A DNA stretch of 64,000 bases from Hyphomicrobiales bacterium (lineage in GTDB: Bacteria > Pseudomonadota > Alphaproteobacteria > Rhizobiales > Rhizobiaceae): contig UEIF01000010.1 of the NCBI GenBank assembly GCA_900468805.1, forward strand, positions 1 to 64,000, written 5' to 3'. The notes beneath the pieces are model-generated. The model saw only the letters and a program-made list of their open reading frames with translations. It ran no database searches and was not told the DNA's origin. The number at the start of each line of letters is the position of its first letter. Positions within the stretch are counted from its first letter, which is position 1. Shown here piece by piece: positions 1 through 8,865 of the stretch. The translations under genes and the position numbers were made by a program.

Positions 1-727
1 CGCCAACGGCGATGGCGTCTTCCGGTGAGATGCCAAGGCGGGCGGCGATGTCGTTGAGGGCGTCGACCTTCGCCTGCTTGCCGAGGATCGGCTCGGCGAC
101 GTGACCGGACAGGAAGCCGCCTTCCTCCAGCAGGATATTGGCGCGGTTTTCGTCGAAGCCGAGCGTGGCGGCGATGCGGCTCGTGAAGACGGTGAAGCCG
201 CCGGAGACGAGGGCGGCGTAATAGCCTTTCGCCTTCATCGTGGCGATCAGTTCGGGGCCGCCTGGTGTCAGCGTGATGCGCTTTTCAATGACTTCGTCGA
301 CGACAGAGATCGGCAGACCCTTTAGCAGGGCGACGCGTTCGCGTAATGCGGGCTCGAAGGCGATTTCGCCGTTCATGGCGCGGGCGGTAATCGTCGCGAC
401 CTTATCCTTGAGGCCGACTTCGGCGGCGAGTTCGTCTATGCATTCCTGGCCGATCATCGTCGAATCCATATCGGCGATCAGCAGCTTCTTGCGGCGGGTT
501 TCCTGTTGCTGGATGACCAGGTCGATCGGGCTGCCGGCGATGGTGGCGAGCAGGTTGGCCTCGGCTGCCTGCCTGTCGCTGCTGTCTGCGAGGACGATAT
601 CGCAGGCAATGCCATCCGCCAGCCAATAGAGCCCGGACGCCTTGACAGCACCGGCGGCGCGCTCGGCGATCTCAGGCGAAAGAACGGGGTTTGACGGATT
701 GGCAACAAGCGTGGCAACGAGGGCCAT
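1..727 (-). CDS. serB: Phosphoserine phosphatase SerB (3' end outside window)
   Basis: Catalyses the last step of serine synthesis, phosphoserine to serine, in the cytoplasm. Reading the minus strand from the ATG at 727 gives 242 residues with no stop before the window edge, so the C-terminus is missing. The HAD-family nucleophile motif DMDST is at residues 86-90, preceded by a small N-terminal domain, and a SGGF motif typical of SerB follows further on. Its start codon abuts that of miaA on the other strand. The identity is clear from motif and overall sequence. Confidence 0.93.
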   Translation of the reverse strand, partial: MALVATLVANPSNPVLSPEIAERAAGAVKASGLYWLADGIACDIVLADSSDRQAAEANLLATIAGSPIDLVIQQQETRRKKLLIADMDSTMIGQECIDELAAEVGLKDKVATITARAMNGEIAFEPALRERVALLKGLPISVVDEVIEKRITLTPGGPELIATMKAKGYYAALVSGGFTVFTSRIAATLGFDENRANILLEEGGFLSGHVAEPILGKQAKVDALNDIAARLGISPEDAIAVG

Positions 728-728
728 G

Positions 729-1622
729 ATGGAAAACCTTCTGAGCACTGTGAATGCGATCCTGATAACCGGGCCGACCGCCAGCGGCAAGTCCGCGCTT
801 GCCGTTGACCTCGCCAAACGCCATGGCGGCGTGGTGATCAATGCCGACAGCATGCAGGTCTATGACACATTGCGGGTGCTGACGGCGCGGCCTTCGGATG
901 AGGATATGGATGGCGTCCCGCATCACCTTTACGGCCATGTGCCAGCAGGTCAGGCCTATTCGACAGGTGTCTGGCTGCGGGACGTGACGGCGCTGTTGCC
1001 GCGCATTCGCGCCGAAGAAAAGCTGCCGGTCTTCGTCGGCGGCACGGGGCTCTATTTCAAGGCGCTGACGGGCGGGCTCTCGGAAATGCCTGTCATCCCG
1101 GACGAAATACGTCAACGGCTGCGGGCGCGGCTGATCGAGGAGGGGGCGGAGGGTCTGCATGCGGAACTTGTGAAAGCTGATCCTGCCGTTGCTAAAAGCC
1201 TGAACGTGCAGGACGGGCAGAGGATCGTGCGGGCGATGGAGGTTTTCGAGGCAACGGGTCAGTCGATCGCCGAATTTCAGGGTCAGGCGGGGCTTCAGAT
1301 CATCGATCCCGATACGGCACGCAAGATCGTCGTGCTGCCGGATCGTGGCCTGCTGCATCAGCGCATCAACGGGCGCTTCGAGCGGATGCTGGAGCAGGGG
1401 GCGGAGGATGAGGTGAAGGCCCTGCTGGCGCTGGATATTCCCCCCGAGATGCCGGTCATGAAGGCAATTGGCGTGTCGCAGATCGCAGCGATGCTGCGCG
1501 GCGAGATGAACCGTGGCGAAGTGATCGAGCGTGGTGCGGCCGCCACCCGGCAATATGCCAAGCGGCAAATGACCTGGTTCCGCAATCAGATGGACGAAAG
1601 CTGGGAGCGGGTTTCGCCTTAG
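729..1622 (+). CDS. miaA: tRNA dimethylallyltransferase MiaA
   Basis: Transfers a dimethylallyl group to A37 of tRNAs that read UNN codons. The P-loop GPTASGKS lies at residues 15-22 and a DSMQVY motif follows, as expected for MiaA; the 297-residue length is normal. There are two consecutive ATGs (726 and 729); the second is taken because homologs begin MENLL. A longer TTG start at 642 would run deep into serB and is unlikely. The gene is divergent from serB with no intergenic space, so its promoter must lie within the serB coding region. Confidence 0.95.
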   Translation: MENLLSTVNAILITGPTASGKSALAVDLAKRHGGVVINADSMQVYDTLRVLTARPSDEDMDGVPHHLYGHVPAGQAYSTGVWLRDVTALLPRIRAEEKLPVFVGGTGLYFKALTGGLSEMPVIPDEIRQRLRARLIEEGAEGLHAELVKADPAVAKSLNVQDGQRIVRAMEVFEATGQSIAEFQGQAGLQIIDPDTARKIVVLPDRGLLHQRINGRFERMLEQGAEDEVKALLALDIPPEMPVMKAIGVSQIAAMLRGEMNRGEVIERGAAATRQYAKRQMTWFRNQMDESWERVSP

Positions 1623-1698
1623 GACGTCCGTTGGATCTACGCATCCTTCACGCCCGCAAAACGGCTAGAATGATCCTCGAATCATAACTGGCGGAGCT

Positions 1699-1968
1699 AT
1701 GGGGGCCTGCATGAACAATTTTCTCGCCAAGACGCTTTCTTCTATCAACGCCTTGATCGCCATCATCATTCTCGCGTTTTCCACGCTTTCGGGCGCGACC
1801 GCTGCTGCGGCGCAGGGCGGATCGGGCATGTTCATCGTCGGAGCAATTCTGGGCGCCATCGGCGGCATCGTGGTCGCGGCGCTGATCTGCGGCACCATCG
1901 CCTTCCTGGCGCTGATCGAGCGCCATCTCTCCGAAATCGCAGCGGCAACGCGCCAGCCGCGCTCGTAA
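1699..1968 (+). CDS. Small two-helix inner-membrane protein, unknown function
   Basis: Up to 89 residues with two hydrophobic segments, about residues 15-35 and 44-70, separated by an Ala/Gly-rich turn, and a short polar tail. This suggests a small integral membrane protein. GGAG just upstream of the ATG at 1699 supports that start; a second ATG at 1711 is also possible. It lies between miaA and the convergent herA-like gene, 7 bases from the latter's stop. No family is recognised and no function is proposed. Confidence 0.6.
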   Translation: MGACMNNFLAKTLSSINALIAIIILAFSTLSGATAAAAQGGSGMFIVGAILGAIGGIVVAALICGTIAFLALIERHLSEIAAATRQPRS

Positions 1969-1975
1969 GCAGCAC

Positions 1976-4045
1976 TCAATCCTTGTTGTAAAGGCTGCTC
2001 AGCGGCTTCTTCAGGATGCTTTCGCGCAGCGACATTCCCGGATCGCGGCGCGGCGACGAGGCCTGTTCGCCGAAGGCCGGCTTCGGCTGCTCGTCGCGTC
2101 GCATTTCCCGGCGCAACGCTTCCAGGCGCGCGTCGATTGAGCTCTGCGGCGAAAGAGGCGGGGTCTCAGGGTGTGGCGCGCGGTTCTGTGGCAGCAATGC
2201 CGGGCGATAGGTTTCGAGCGGCGGCTCTGCTGCTGATTGAGCGGCATAGGGCTGATCGGCGGCCTTGTCAGCAATATCCTCTTCCGGCTCGTAATCCGGC
2301 AGCGCGGAGCTGTAGCTCTGCTGGAAGGTGGAGATATCAGGCCCTGATGTGATCGCCCGCATGCGGGTTACGATGCGGCGCAGGTCGACGGTATCGGGAT
2401 CTTCCTCGGCATGTACGCTGGTGGCGCTATGGGCCTTCGGCAGCAGGCTTTCGTCGACGCGCAGGAAGCGCATGCGCATCGGCACGCGGATTGCCTCGCC
2501 GAAGGCGATCGCCTCGCCGTTGCCGATCGAGGAGATGAAGCTCGTCGTCGATATGGAGGAATTGGGGATTGCCGAGCGGATGATTTCCTGGTCGCGGTCG
2601 TTGGCAAGGCGCATGGCAAAGAGCGTCGAGCACTGCGACAGGATCGTCTGGTCGAGTTCGCCGGGGCGCTGGGTGATGATGCCGAGCGAGACACCGTATT
2701 TGCGGCCTTCCTTAGCAATGCGGGCGATGGCCTGCCGCGTCGGGACGAAGCCGAGGTTCGGGTCTGAGGGTATGTAGCGGTGCGCCTCTTCGCAGACGAC
2801 CAGCATGTGAATGGCGCCTTCGCTCCAGAGCGCGATTTCGAAGGCCATGCGGCAGAGCACCGAGGCGACGGAATTGACGACTTCGGAGGGAATGCCGGCG
2901 AGCTGAAAAGTGCAGATCGGCCTGTTGTCGCCGGGGATGCGGAAGATCTGCGCAATGGTCTCCGTGATCGTGTCGCTGATCGTATTGTTGGAGAACATGA
3001 AGTGATAGCGCGGATCGTTGATCGCGGCGATGATGCGCATCTTCAACGAGCGCAGGAAGGGCTTTTCGGCGCGGCCTTCCAGCCTGCCGATGCGCTCATC
3101 GATCAGAGCCAGGAGATCGGCGATGCGGTAGGGCACCGGAGTGTCGGCGGTGATCGAGCTTTTTTCCGTCTGTCGGCGCACCAGCGAGCTGTCACTGCCG
3201 CGGAAGGCGCGCTTGGCCTCCGGCAGGATATCGCGCAGCATGTCGAGTTCTTCCGGCACCGGCGGGCGGCCGCGGAAGACCACTTCGGCGAATTCTTCGA
3301 GCCGCATCAGCCAGAAGGGCAGGTCGAGCGTGTCGGTATCGATGGTGACGGCGTGCTTCGGAAAGGCGGCGGCAAATTCGTTGTGCGGATCGAGGATCAG
3401 TACGCGCAGCTTCGGATCGGCCTCGATTGCCTTGTGCAGCAGCAGCGAGACAGCGGTCGATTTGCCGACGCCGGTCGAGCCGACGACGGCAAAGTGCTTC
3501 GACAGCATCGAGGGAACGTGGATGGCCGCGTCGATGCTTTCATCCTGCGTCAGGTTGCCGATGACGGCGGTAGCGCCCTTGCCGGCATCATAGATGCGCA
3601 TCAGGTCGGCGGCGCGGATGCGGTGAGCGATGGCGCCGAGATAGGGATACTGGGAAATGCCGGTCGAGAATTCCTCGCGGCCATCTTCCTCGACGCGCAC
3701 TTCGCCGAGCAGTTCCGTCTCGATGCGGAAGACATTGTCCTGCCCTTCGCCCCAGCCCTGGCTGCCAGTATTCATGGAGAAGACGAGGGCGACGACACGA
3801 TTGCGGCCGACGGTGATGGAGATCAGCCGGCCGACCGACCATAATTCGGTAAGATCGGTGCCGCCGGCTTCCGCCACAGCGGCGATGGTGGCGCGCGACC
3901 CGCTGCATGCAACGACACGCCCGAGAAATCGATTCCCCGGCGCAAGGCTATCGCGGCGATCCTGTTCGCCTTCTTTGCCTGTCGTCATCATGTCGTTGTT
4001 GAGCAAAGGGTTACTCCCTGCATTAACGCACAGGATATAATCCAT
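1976..4045 (-). CDS. HerA-type ATP-binding protein (DUF87)
   Basis: A 689-residue HerA/FtsK-superfamily ATPase. A HAS-barrel-like N-terminal region is followed by Walker A GSTGVGKS at residues 189-196 and a Walker B-type segment ending CEEAH near residue 415, then a HerA-like QRPGELD stretch. The C-terminal ~130 residues are low-complexity, rich in Pro, Glu and Arg. HerA homologs are hexameric DNA translocases; many bacterial members have no known partner, and no nurA-like nuclease gene is adjacent. The start is uncertain: the ATG at 4045 has only a distant GAAGGA, and the tandem ATGs at 3991/3988 are alternatives. It is divergent from the ilv leader. Confidence 0.85.
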   Translation of the reverse strand: MDYILCVNAGSNPLLNNDMMTTGKEGEQDRRDSLAPGNRFLGRVVACSGSRATIAAVAEAGGTDLTELWSVGRLISITVGRNRVVALVFSMNTGSQGWGEGQDNVFRIETELLGEVRVEEDGREEFSTGISQYPYLGAIAHRIRAADLMRIYDAGKGATAVIGNLTQDESIDAAIHVPSMLSKHFAVVGSTGVGKSTAVSLLLHKAIEADPKLRVLILDPHNEFAAAFPKHAVTIDTDTLDLPFWLMRLEEFAEVVFRGRPPVPEELDMLRDILPEAKRAFRGSDSSLVRRQTEKSSITADTPVPYRIADLLALIDERIGRLEGRAEKPFLRSLKMRIIAAINDPRYHFMFSNNTISDTITETIAQIFRIPGDNRPICTFQLAGIPSEVVNSVASVLCRMAFEIALWSEGAIHMLVVCEEAHRYIPSDPNLGFVPTRQAIARIAKEGRKYGVSLGIITQRPGELDQTILSQCSTLFAMRLANDRDQEIIRSAIPNSSISTTSFISSIGNGEAIAFGEAIRVPMRMRFLRVDESLLPKAHSATSVHAEEDPDTVDLRRIVTRMRAITSGPDISTFQQSYSSALPDYEPEEDIADKAADQPYAAQSAAEPPLETYRPALLPQNRAPHPETPPLSPQSSIDARLEALRREMRRDEQPKPAFGEQASSPRRDPGMSLRESILKKPLSSLYNKD

Positions 4046-4160
4046 CCTTTAATAAATCCTTCAGCCCGGGATCTGGACGGGCGAGGCGGTCGACTGGCCC
4101 CTGTTTTTTTATTGCGGAATGCGTTGACGCTGCGAAATTTTCTGTCTATCAATTCCGCCC

Positions 4161-4217
4161 ATGACAATTTCGAACGTTCTTATCGTGGTGGGCAAGCGCA
4201 TGGGCAGGATGGTGTAA
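4161..4217 (+). CDS. ilv leader peptide MTISNVLIVVGKRMGRMV
   Basis: An 18-codon reading frame upstream of ilvB containing a run Val-Leu-Ile-Val-Val at codons 6-10 (4176-4190) and a terminal Val. It ends within the first hairpin of the leader and is followed by a Rho-independent terminator before ilvB. This is the classic arrangement of a transcription attenuator in which ribosome stalling at branched-chain codons controls readthrough. The codon content, position and structures are seen directly; function is inferred. No strong Shine-Dalgarno is evident, which is the main weakness. Confidence 0.8.
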   Translation: MTISNVLIVVGKRMGRMV

Positions 4218-4244
4218 CCATCCGGCGGTAGCCACCCATGCGCA
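4196..4244 (+). promoter_or_regulatory. Attenuator pause/anti-terminator hairpins of the ilvBH leader
   Basis: The segment GCGCATGGG, inside the leader peptide, is complementary to CCCATGCGC at about 4236-4244. Nested inside is the perfect hairpin GGATGGT-GTA-ACCATCC (about 4207-4223), whose loop holds the leader stop codon. A ribosome stalled on the Val/Leu/Ile codons would leave these strands free; one that reaches the stop would disrupt them. Which alternative pairing opposes the terminator cannot be settled by eye. Confidence 0.6.
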
Positions 4245-4250
4245 AGACGA

Positions 4251-4273
4251 AGGCTCCTCAGGGGCCTTTTTTT
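4251..4273 (+). terminator. Attenuator terminator upstream of ilvB
   Basis: AGGCTCC-TCA-GGGGCCT forms a 7-bp stem (one G-U pair) followed directly by seven T residues at 4267-4273. It lies 64 bases before the ilvB ATG and 34 bases after the leader stop, the position expected for an attenuator rather than for the end of a gene. Confidence 0.85.
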
Positions 4274-4336
4274 ATGCCCGGAATTCGGGCCTCCGGCCAC
4301 GAAACTCAAATCTCCAGCATCAAACGGAACAGACAC

Positions 4337-6130
4337 ATGGCGAGCACGGATAATCAGGCGACAGAAAACAGGATGACGGGAGCGGAGATCGTTCTCCGCG
4401 CACTGAAGGACAATGGCGTCGAGCATCTCTTCGGTTATCCCGGCGGCGCGGTTCTGCCGATCTATGACGAGATCTTCCAGCAGGAGGACATCAAGCATAT
4501 CCTCGTGCGCCACGAGCAGGGTGCCGGCCATGCGGCCGAAGGTTATGCCCGCTCCACCGGCAAGGTCGGCGTCATGCTGGTCACGTCAGGTCCAGGCGCC
4601 ACCAATGCCGTCACGCCGCTGCAGGATGCGCTGATGGATTCCATTCCGCTCGTCTGCCTGACGGGGCAGGTTCCGACGCCGCTCATCGGCTCGGACGCCT
4701 TCCAGGAATGCGACACGGTCGGCATCACGCGCCCCTGCACCAAGCACAACTGGCTGGTCAAGGATGTCAACCAACTCGCCGCCGTCATCCACGAAGCCTT
4801 CCGCATTGCCCAGTCCGGCCGTCCGGGGCCCGTCGTCGTCGACATTCCGAAGGACGTGCAGTTTGCCACCGGCACCTATACGCCGCCGGCCGATCATGCG
4901 ATCCAGAAGAGCTACCAGCCGAAGATCCAGGGCGATATCAACCAGATCCAGGCGGCAATCGAGCTGATGGCGAATGCGCGCAAGCCGGTCTTCTATACGG
5001 GCGGCGGCGTCATCAACTCCGGCCCGGAAGCTTCCCGCATGCTGCGCGAGCTGGTCGAGCTGACCGATTTCCCGATCACCTCGACGCTGATGGGGCTCGG
5101 CGCCTATCCGGCCTCCGGCAAGAACTGGCTGAAGATGCTCGGCATGCATGGCTCCTACGAAGCCAACATGGCGATGCATGATTGCGACGTCATGGTCTGC
5201 ATCGGCGCTCGCTTCGACGACCGCATCACCGGCCGCCTGAACGCCTTCTCACCGAATTCGAAGAAGATCCATATCGATATCGATCCGTCCTCGATCAACA
5301 AGAACGTCCGTGTCGATGTCGGCATCCGCGGTGATGTCGGCCATATCCTGGAAGACATGATCCGCCTGTGGCGGGCACTGCCGAAGAAGCCGGAGAAGAG
5401 CCGTCTCGACGCATGGTGGGGCGATATCGCCCGCTGGCGCGCCCGCAATTCCTTCGCCTATACGATGAGCAAGGACGTCATCATGCCGCAATATGCGCTG
5501 GAACGTCTCTTCGCCCTGACCAAGGATCGCGACACCTACATCACGACCGAAGTCGGCCAGCACCAGATGTGGGCAGCCCAGTTCTTCGGCTTCGAGCAAC
5601 CGAACCGCTGGATGACCTCGGGTGGCCTGGGCACGATGGGTTACGGCCTGCCGGCAGCGCTCGGCGTGCAGATCGCCCATCCGGAAAGCCTTGTCATCGA
5701 CATTGCCGGCGACGCTTCGATCCAGATGTGCATCCAGGAAATGTCTGCGGCGATCCAGCACGATGCACCGATCAAGATCTTCATCATGAACAACCAGTAC
5801 ATGGGCATGGTTCGCCAGTGGCAGCAACTGCTGCATGGCAACCGCCTGTCCAACTCCTATACGGAAGCGATGCCCGACTTCGTGAAGCTCGCCGAAGCCT
5901 ATGGTGCCGTTGGCCTGCGTTGCGAGAAGCCTGATGACCTCGATGCGACCATCCAGGAGATGATCGACGTCAAGAAGCCTGTTATCTTCGATTGCCGCGT
6001 TGCCAATCTCGCCAACTGCTTCCCGATGATCCCCTCGGGCAAGGCCCATAATGAAATGCTGCTGCCGGACGAAGCCACGGACGAAGCGGTCGCCAACGCG
6101 ATCGACGCCAAGGGCCGTCAGCTCGTCTAA
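4337..6130 (+). CDS. ilvB: Acetolactate synthase large subunit
   Basis: Thiamine-diphosphate enzyme making acetolactate or acetohydroxybutyrate, the first common step of Val, Leu and Ile synthesis. The 597-residue protein has the catalytic Glu at residue 60 (RHEQGAGHAAEGYA), a central FAD/DHAP-like domain, and the ThDP motif GDAS near 457 ending NN near 485. The ATG at 4337 (MASTDN) is chosen because an upstream ATG at 4238 would place the attenuator terminator inside the coding sequence. It is followed 26 bases later by ilvH, and expression is probably controlled by the leader at 4161-4273. Some annotators use ilvI for this subunit. Confidence 0.96.
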   Translation: MASTDNQATENRMTGAEIVLRALKDNGVEHLFGYPGGAVLPIYDEIFQQEDIKHILVRHEQGAGHAAEGYARSTGKVGVMLVTSGPGATNAVTPLQDALMDSIPLVCLTGQVPTPLIGSDAFQECDTVGITRPCTKHNWLVKDVNQLAAVIHEAFRIAQSGRPGPVVVDIPKDVQFATGTYTPPADHAIQKSYQPKIQGDINQIQAAIELMANARKPVFYTGGGVINSGPEASRMLRELVELTDFPITSTLMGLGAYPASGKNWLKMLGMHGSYEANMAMHDCDVMVCIGARFDDRITGRLNAFSPNSKKIHIDIDPSSINKNVRVDVGIRGDVGHILEDMIRLWRALPKKPEKSRLDAWWGDIARWRARNSFAYTMSKDVIMPQYALERLFALTKDRDTYITTEVGQHQMWAAQFFGFEQPNRWMTSGGLGTMGYGLPAALGVQIAHPESLVIDIAGDASIQMCIQEMSAAIQHDAPIKIFIMNNQYMGMVRQWQQLLHGNRLSNSYTEAMPDFVKLAEAYGAVGLRCEKPDDLDATIQEMIDVKKPVIFDCRVANLANCFPMIPSGKAHNEMLLPDEATDEAVANAIDAKGRQLV

Positions 6131-6156
6131 GAAGAAGTCAGAGGAACCTCAGGATC

Positions 6157-6729
6157 ATGAACGCACACCTTCAACCCACCGGCTCTGCCTACTTCATCTC
6201 TCCGGAAACGGCAGCCATCGAGAGCCACACGCTCTCGGTGCTGGTCGATAACGAGCCGGGCGTGCTTGCGCGCGTCATCGGCCTGTTCTCCGGCCGCGGC
6301 TACAATATTGAAAGCCTCACGGTTTCGGAAACGGAGCATCAGGCGCATCTTTCGCGCATCACCGTCGTCACCCGCGGCACGCCGCAGGTGCTGGAACAGA
6401 TCAAGGCGCAGCTCGAGCGCATCGTGCCCGTGCACCGCGTGGTGGACCTGACGGTTCGCGCCCGCGAACTCGGCCAGGAGCGGCCGATCGAGCGTGAAGT
6501 GGCGCTGCTCAAGGTGATCGGCAGCGGCGAGACTCGCGCCGAGACGCTGCGCCTTGCCGATGCCTTCCATGCCAAGGTGGTGGATGCGACTGTGGATCAC
6601 TTCATCCTGGAGATCACCGGCAAATCCTCGAAGATCGACCAGTTCGTAGCGATCATGAAGCCGCTCGGCCTCATCGAGGTCTGCCGCACCGGCATTGCTG
6701 CGATGAACCGCGGCGGGCAGGGCATGTAA
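6157..6729 (+). CDS. ilvH: Acetolactate synthase small (regulatory) subunit
   Basis: Regulatory subunit that binds valine through an N-terminal ACT domain and activates the large subunit. The ACT domain starts near residue 28 (HTLSVLVDNEPGVLARV) and a C-terminal ALS small-subunit domain follows; the 190-residue length is usual for rhizobia. AGAGG upstream supports the ATG at 6157. It forms one transcription unit with ilvB, ending at the hairpin at 6799-6834. Confidence 0.95.
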   Translation: MNAHLQPTGSAYFISPETAAIESHTLSVLVDNEPGVLARVIGLFSGRGYNIESLTVSETEHQAHLSRITVVTRGTPQVLEQIKAQLERIVPVHRVVDLTVRARELGQERPIEREVALLKVIGSGETRAETLRLADAFHAKVVDATVDHFILEITGKSSKIDQFVAIMKPLGLIEVCRTGIAAMNRGGQGM

Positions 6730-6798
6730 AGAGACAGCCCGGGCATGTAAGGGTTACAGCCCCGGGCAGATAATCGTCTGCTTCTGAAAAGCCATTCA

Positions 6799-6834
6799 CG
6801 CCGCTGGAGGTCAGAGCATCTCCAGCGGCGTTTT
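6799..6834 (+). terminator. Terminator of ilvBH
   Basis: A perfect 11-bp stem, CGCCGCTGGAG and CTCCAGCGGCG, with a 10-base loop, is followed by TTTTC. It overlaps the last codons of the convergent aldo/keto reductase gene. The minus-strand side lacks a T-run, so it should act mainly on plus-strand transcripts. Confidence 0.85.
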
Positions 6835-7656
6835 CTTTGCCGGGGGCGGGAAGGCGGCGTCGAGGGCTTCCCAGTCCTCGTCGGTGATGTCGAGGGAGAT
6901 GCAATCACGGTTTTCGCGGGCGCGCTCGATAGTGGAGGTCTTCGGAATGACGAAGACGCCGTCGCGTTCGAGCAGAAAGGCCAGCGCCAGCTGCGCCGGG
7001 GTCGCCTGATTGGCCTTGGCGATGCGGATCAGCTCCGGATGATGCAGGATGCGGCCCTGTTCGATGGGCGAATAGGCCATGATCGGAATGTTGCGGCTCT
7101 GGCACCAGGGCAGGAGATCATATTCGATACCGCGCCGGGCGAGATTGTAGAGCACCTGATTGGCGGCGACATTCCGCCCGCCGGGAACGGAGAGCAGCTC
7201 CTCCATGTCGTCGGTATCGAAGTTGGAAACGCCCCAGGCGCGGATTTTCCCGGCCGCTTTCAACGTCTCGAAGGCTTCGACGGTTTCGGTGAGCGGATAG
7301 TTGCCGCGCCAATGCAGCAGGTAAAGGTCGATGCGGTCGGTGCCGAGGCGTTCGAGGCTGCTTTCGCAGGCATCGATCGTGCCCGTGCGGCTGGCATTCC
7401 AGGGATACACCTTGCTGACGATGAAGGTTTCGTCGCGGCGTCCCTTGATCGCCTGTCCGACGATTTCTTCTGCGCCGCCGTCTCCGTACATTTCAGCGGT
7501 ATCGATCATCGCCATGCCGAGGTCGAGGCCGGCCTTGAGGCTGTCGATCTCTTCCTTCGCATGGCCGGCATCCTCGCCCATGCCCCATGTGCCCTGGCCG
7601 AGCGAGGGGACTTCGGTGCCATCGGCAAAAGTGATGGTGGGGATCGGGTCGTTCAT
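6811..7656 (-). CDS. Aldo/keto reductase
   Basis: A 281-residue NADPH-dependent aldo/keto reductase. The catalytic tetrad is visible as Asp52, Tyr57 (DTAEMYG), Lys82 (VSKVYP) and His115 (LLHWRG), and a C-terminal [14 protein letters not shown] segment matches the NADPH-binding loop. The substrate cannot be told from sequence. The gene converges on ilvBH and its 3' end overlaps that operon's terminator hairpin. It is divergent from a LysE-type exporter. Confidence 0.9.
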   Translation of the reverse strand: MNDPIPTITFADGTEVPSLGQGTWGMGEDAGHAKEEIDSLKAGLDLGMAMIDTAEMYGDGGAEEIVGQAIKGRRDETFIVSKVYPWNASRTGTIDACESSLERLGTDRIDLYLLHWRGNYPLTETVEAFETLKAAGKIRAWGVSNFDTDDMEELLSVPGGRNVAANQVLYNLARRGIEYDLLPWCQSRNIPIMAYSPIEQGRILHHPELIRIAKANQATPAQLALAFLLERDGVFVIPKTSTIERARENRDCISLDITDEDWEALDAAFPPPAKKTPLEML

Positions 7657-7702
7657 GGCAGCCTGTCCTTTGAGTGCTGAGCAGACTATCAGGTAATCCT
7701 GT

Positions 7703-7726
7703 CACCATGACAATCATGTTATGGTG
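7703..7726. promoter_or_regulatory. Candidate operator between aldo/keto reductase and exporter genes
   Basis: CACCAT and ATGGTG form an inverted repeat with a 12-base spacer, inside a longer imperfect dyad reaching about 7701-7729. It lies about 47 bases upstream of the reductase start and 80 upstream of the exporter start. No regulator gene is adjacent, so this is only a candidate. Confidence 0.35.
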
Positions 7727-7806
7727 TCAAGGGTTTAGGGCAGTTATGCTGACCTAATTGCAATAAGCCGCATGGGCTTGAACATGTGCGGCACTGGGAG
7801 GGTTTC

Positions 7807-8400
7807 ATGCCGCTGGATACGTTTCTGGCACTCCTGCTCTTTGCTTTCACGACCTCGATCACGCCGGGGCCGAACAATATGATGCTGTTTGCCTCGGGCG
7901 TGAATTTCGGTTTCCGCCGGACCATCCCGCATATGTTCGGCATCGGGGCTGGTTTCCTGTCGCTGCTGCTTGGCGTTGGCCTGGGGCTCGGGGCGCTGCT
8001 GCATACGGTGCCGGCGATCTATACCGCGCTGAAATTTGCCGGCGGCGCCTATCTCGTCTGGATCGCCTGGAAGATCGCGACCTCGCGGTCGCTGAGCGAA
8101 GGCAAGAGCGGCGTGAAGCCGATGTCCTTCCTCGGCGCTGCGGCCTTTCAGTGGGTCAACCCGAAAGCCTGGGTGATGGCGGTGACGGCCATGGCGACAT
8201 ACACCAATCCAGAGCTTTATATGATCAGCGTGCTGCTTGTCGGCCTCGCCTTTGCGGCGGTCAACGTGCCCTCCGTCTCCACCTGGGCAGGCTTCGGCTC
8301 GGCGCTCAGGGAATGGCTTTCCGATCCGGTGCGGCTGAAATGGTTCAATATCACGATGGCGGTGCTGCTCGTGCTCAGCCTTTGGCCGATGCTAAAATAG
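7807..8400 (+). CDS. LysE/RhtB-family amino-acid exporter
   Basis: A 197-residue inner-membrane protein of the LysE family, which exports amino acids and related small molecules. The conserved N-terminal motif TSITPGPNNMMLFASG is present, followed by about six hydrophobic segments and the family's WVNPKAW motif. GGGAGG eight bases upstream selects the ATG at 7807 over an in-frame ATG at 7786. The last nine bases overlap the 3' end of the convergent DUF2269 gene. Substrate unknown. Confidence 0.9.
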   Translation: MPLDTFLALLLFAFTTSITPGPNNMMLFASGVNFGFRRTIPHMFGIGAGFLSLLLGVGLGLGALLHTVPAIYTALKFAGGAYLVWIAWKIATSRSLSEGKSGVKPMSFLGAAAFQWVNPKAWVMAVTAMATYTNPELYMISVLLVGLAFAAVNVPSVSTWAGFGSALREWLSDPVRLKWFNITMAVLLVLSLWPMLK

Positions 8401-8865
8401 AGTCGGTTTCGTCAACATCAGCCAGAGAATGCCGAGGACCGCGAAGAAGGCCGGAAAGCCGAAGGCGAACCAGATGCGGTAGAGGCTGAAATAGGCTGGC
8501 GGCAGGGCAGCGCCTGATGCTGCTGCGGCGCGCGCGAGATTGCGCAGCCGTATCTGGATCCAGACGACCGGCAGCCAGAAGATGCCGGTCACGACATAGA
8601 GAACCAGCGACAGCGCGATCCAGCTTTCCGTCAATTCCCAGCCGATGATGCGGGCGAGAAGATAGCCTGTCACCGGCTGGAGAATGGCAGCTGTGGCGGT
8701 AAAGATCGTATCGGCGATGACGACGGTGCCGGCGACATGGGCGATCAGCACGGGATTGCGGGTGCGGTGCGCCATGACCATGAAGAAGGCGATGCCGGCA
8801 CCGGTGCCTAAGAGCACCGTCGCTCCGACCACGTGGGCAAGCAGCAGCAGTTCGGCAAGCATCAA
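8392..8865 (-). CDS. DUF2269 integral membrane protein
   Basis: A 157-residue protein with about four transmembrane segments and the early HVVGATVLLGTGAG motif typical of DUF2269. Its start overlaps the stop of the upstream epimerase/DoxX-like gene by four bases (ATGA), so the two are translationally coupled. The family has no assigned biochemical role. The 3' end overlaps the convergent exporter gene by nine bases. Confidence 0.8.
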   Translation of the reverse strand: MMLAELLLLAHVVGATVLLGTGAGIAFFMVMAHRTRNPVLIAHVAGTVVIADTIFTATAAILQPVTGYLLARIIGWELTESWIALSLVLYVVTGIFWLPVVWIQIRLRNLARAAAASGAALPPAYFSLYRIWFAFGFPAFFAVLGILWLMLTKPTLF

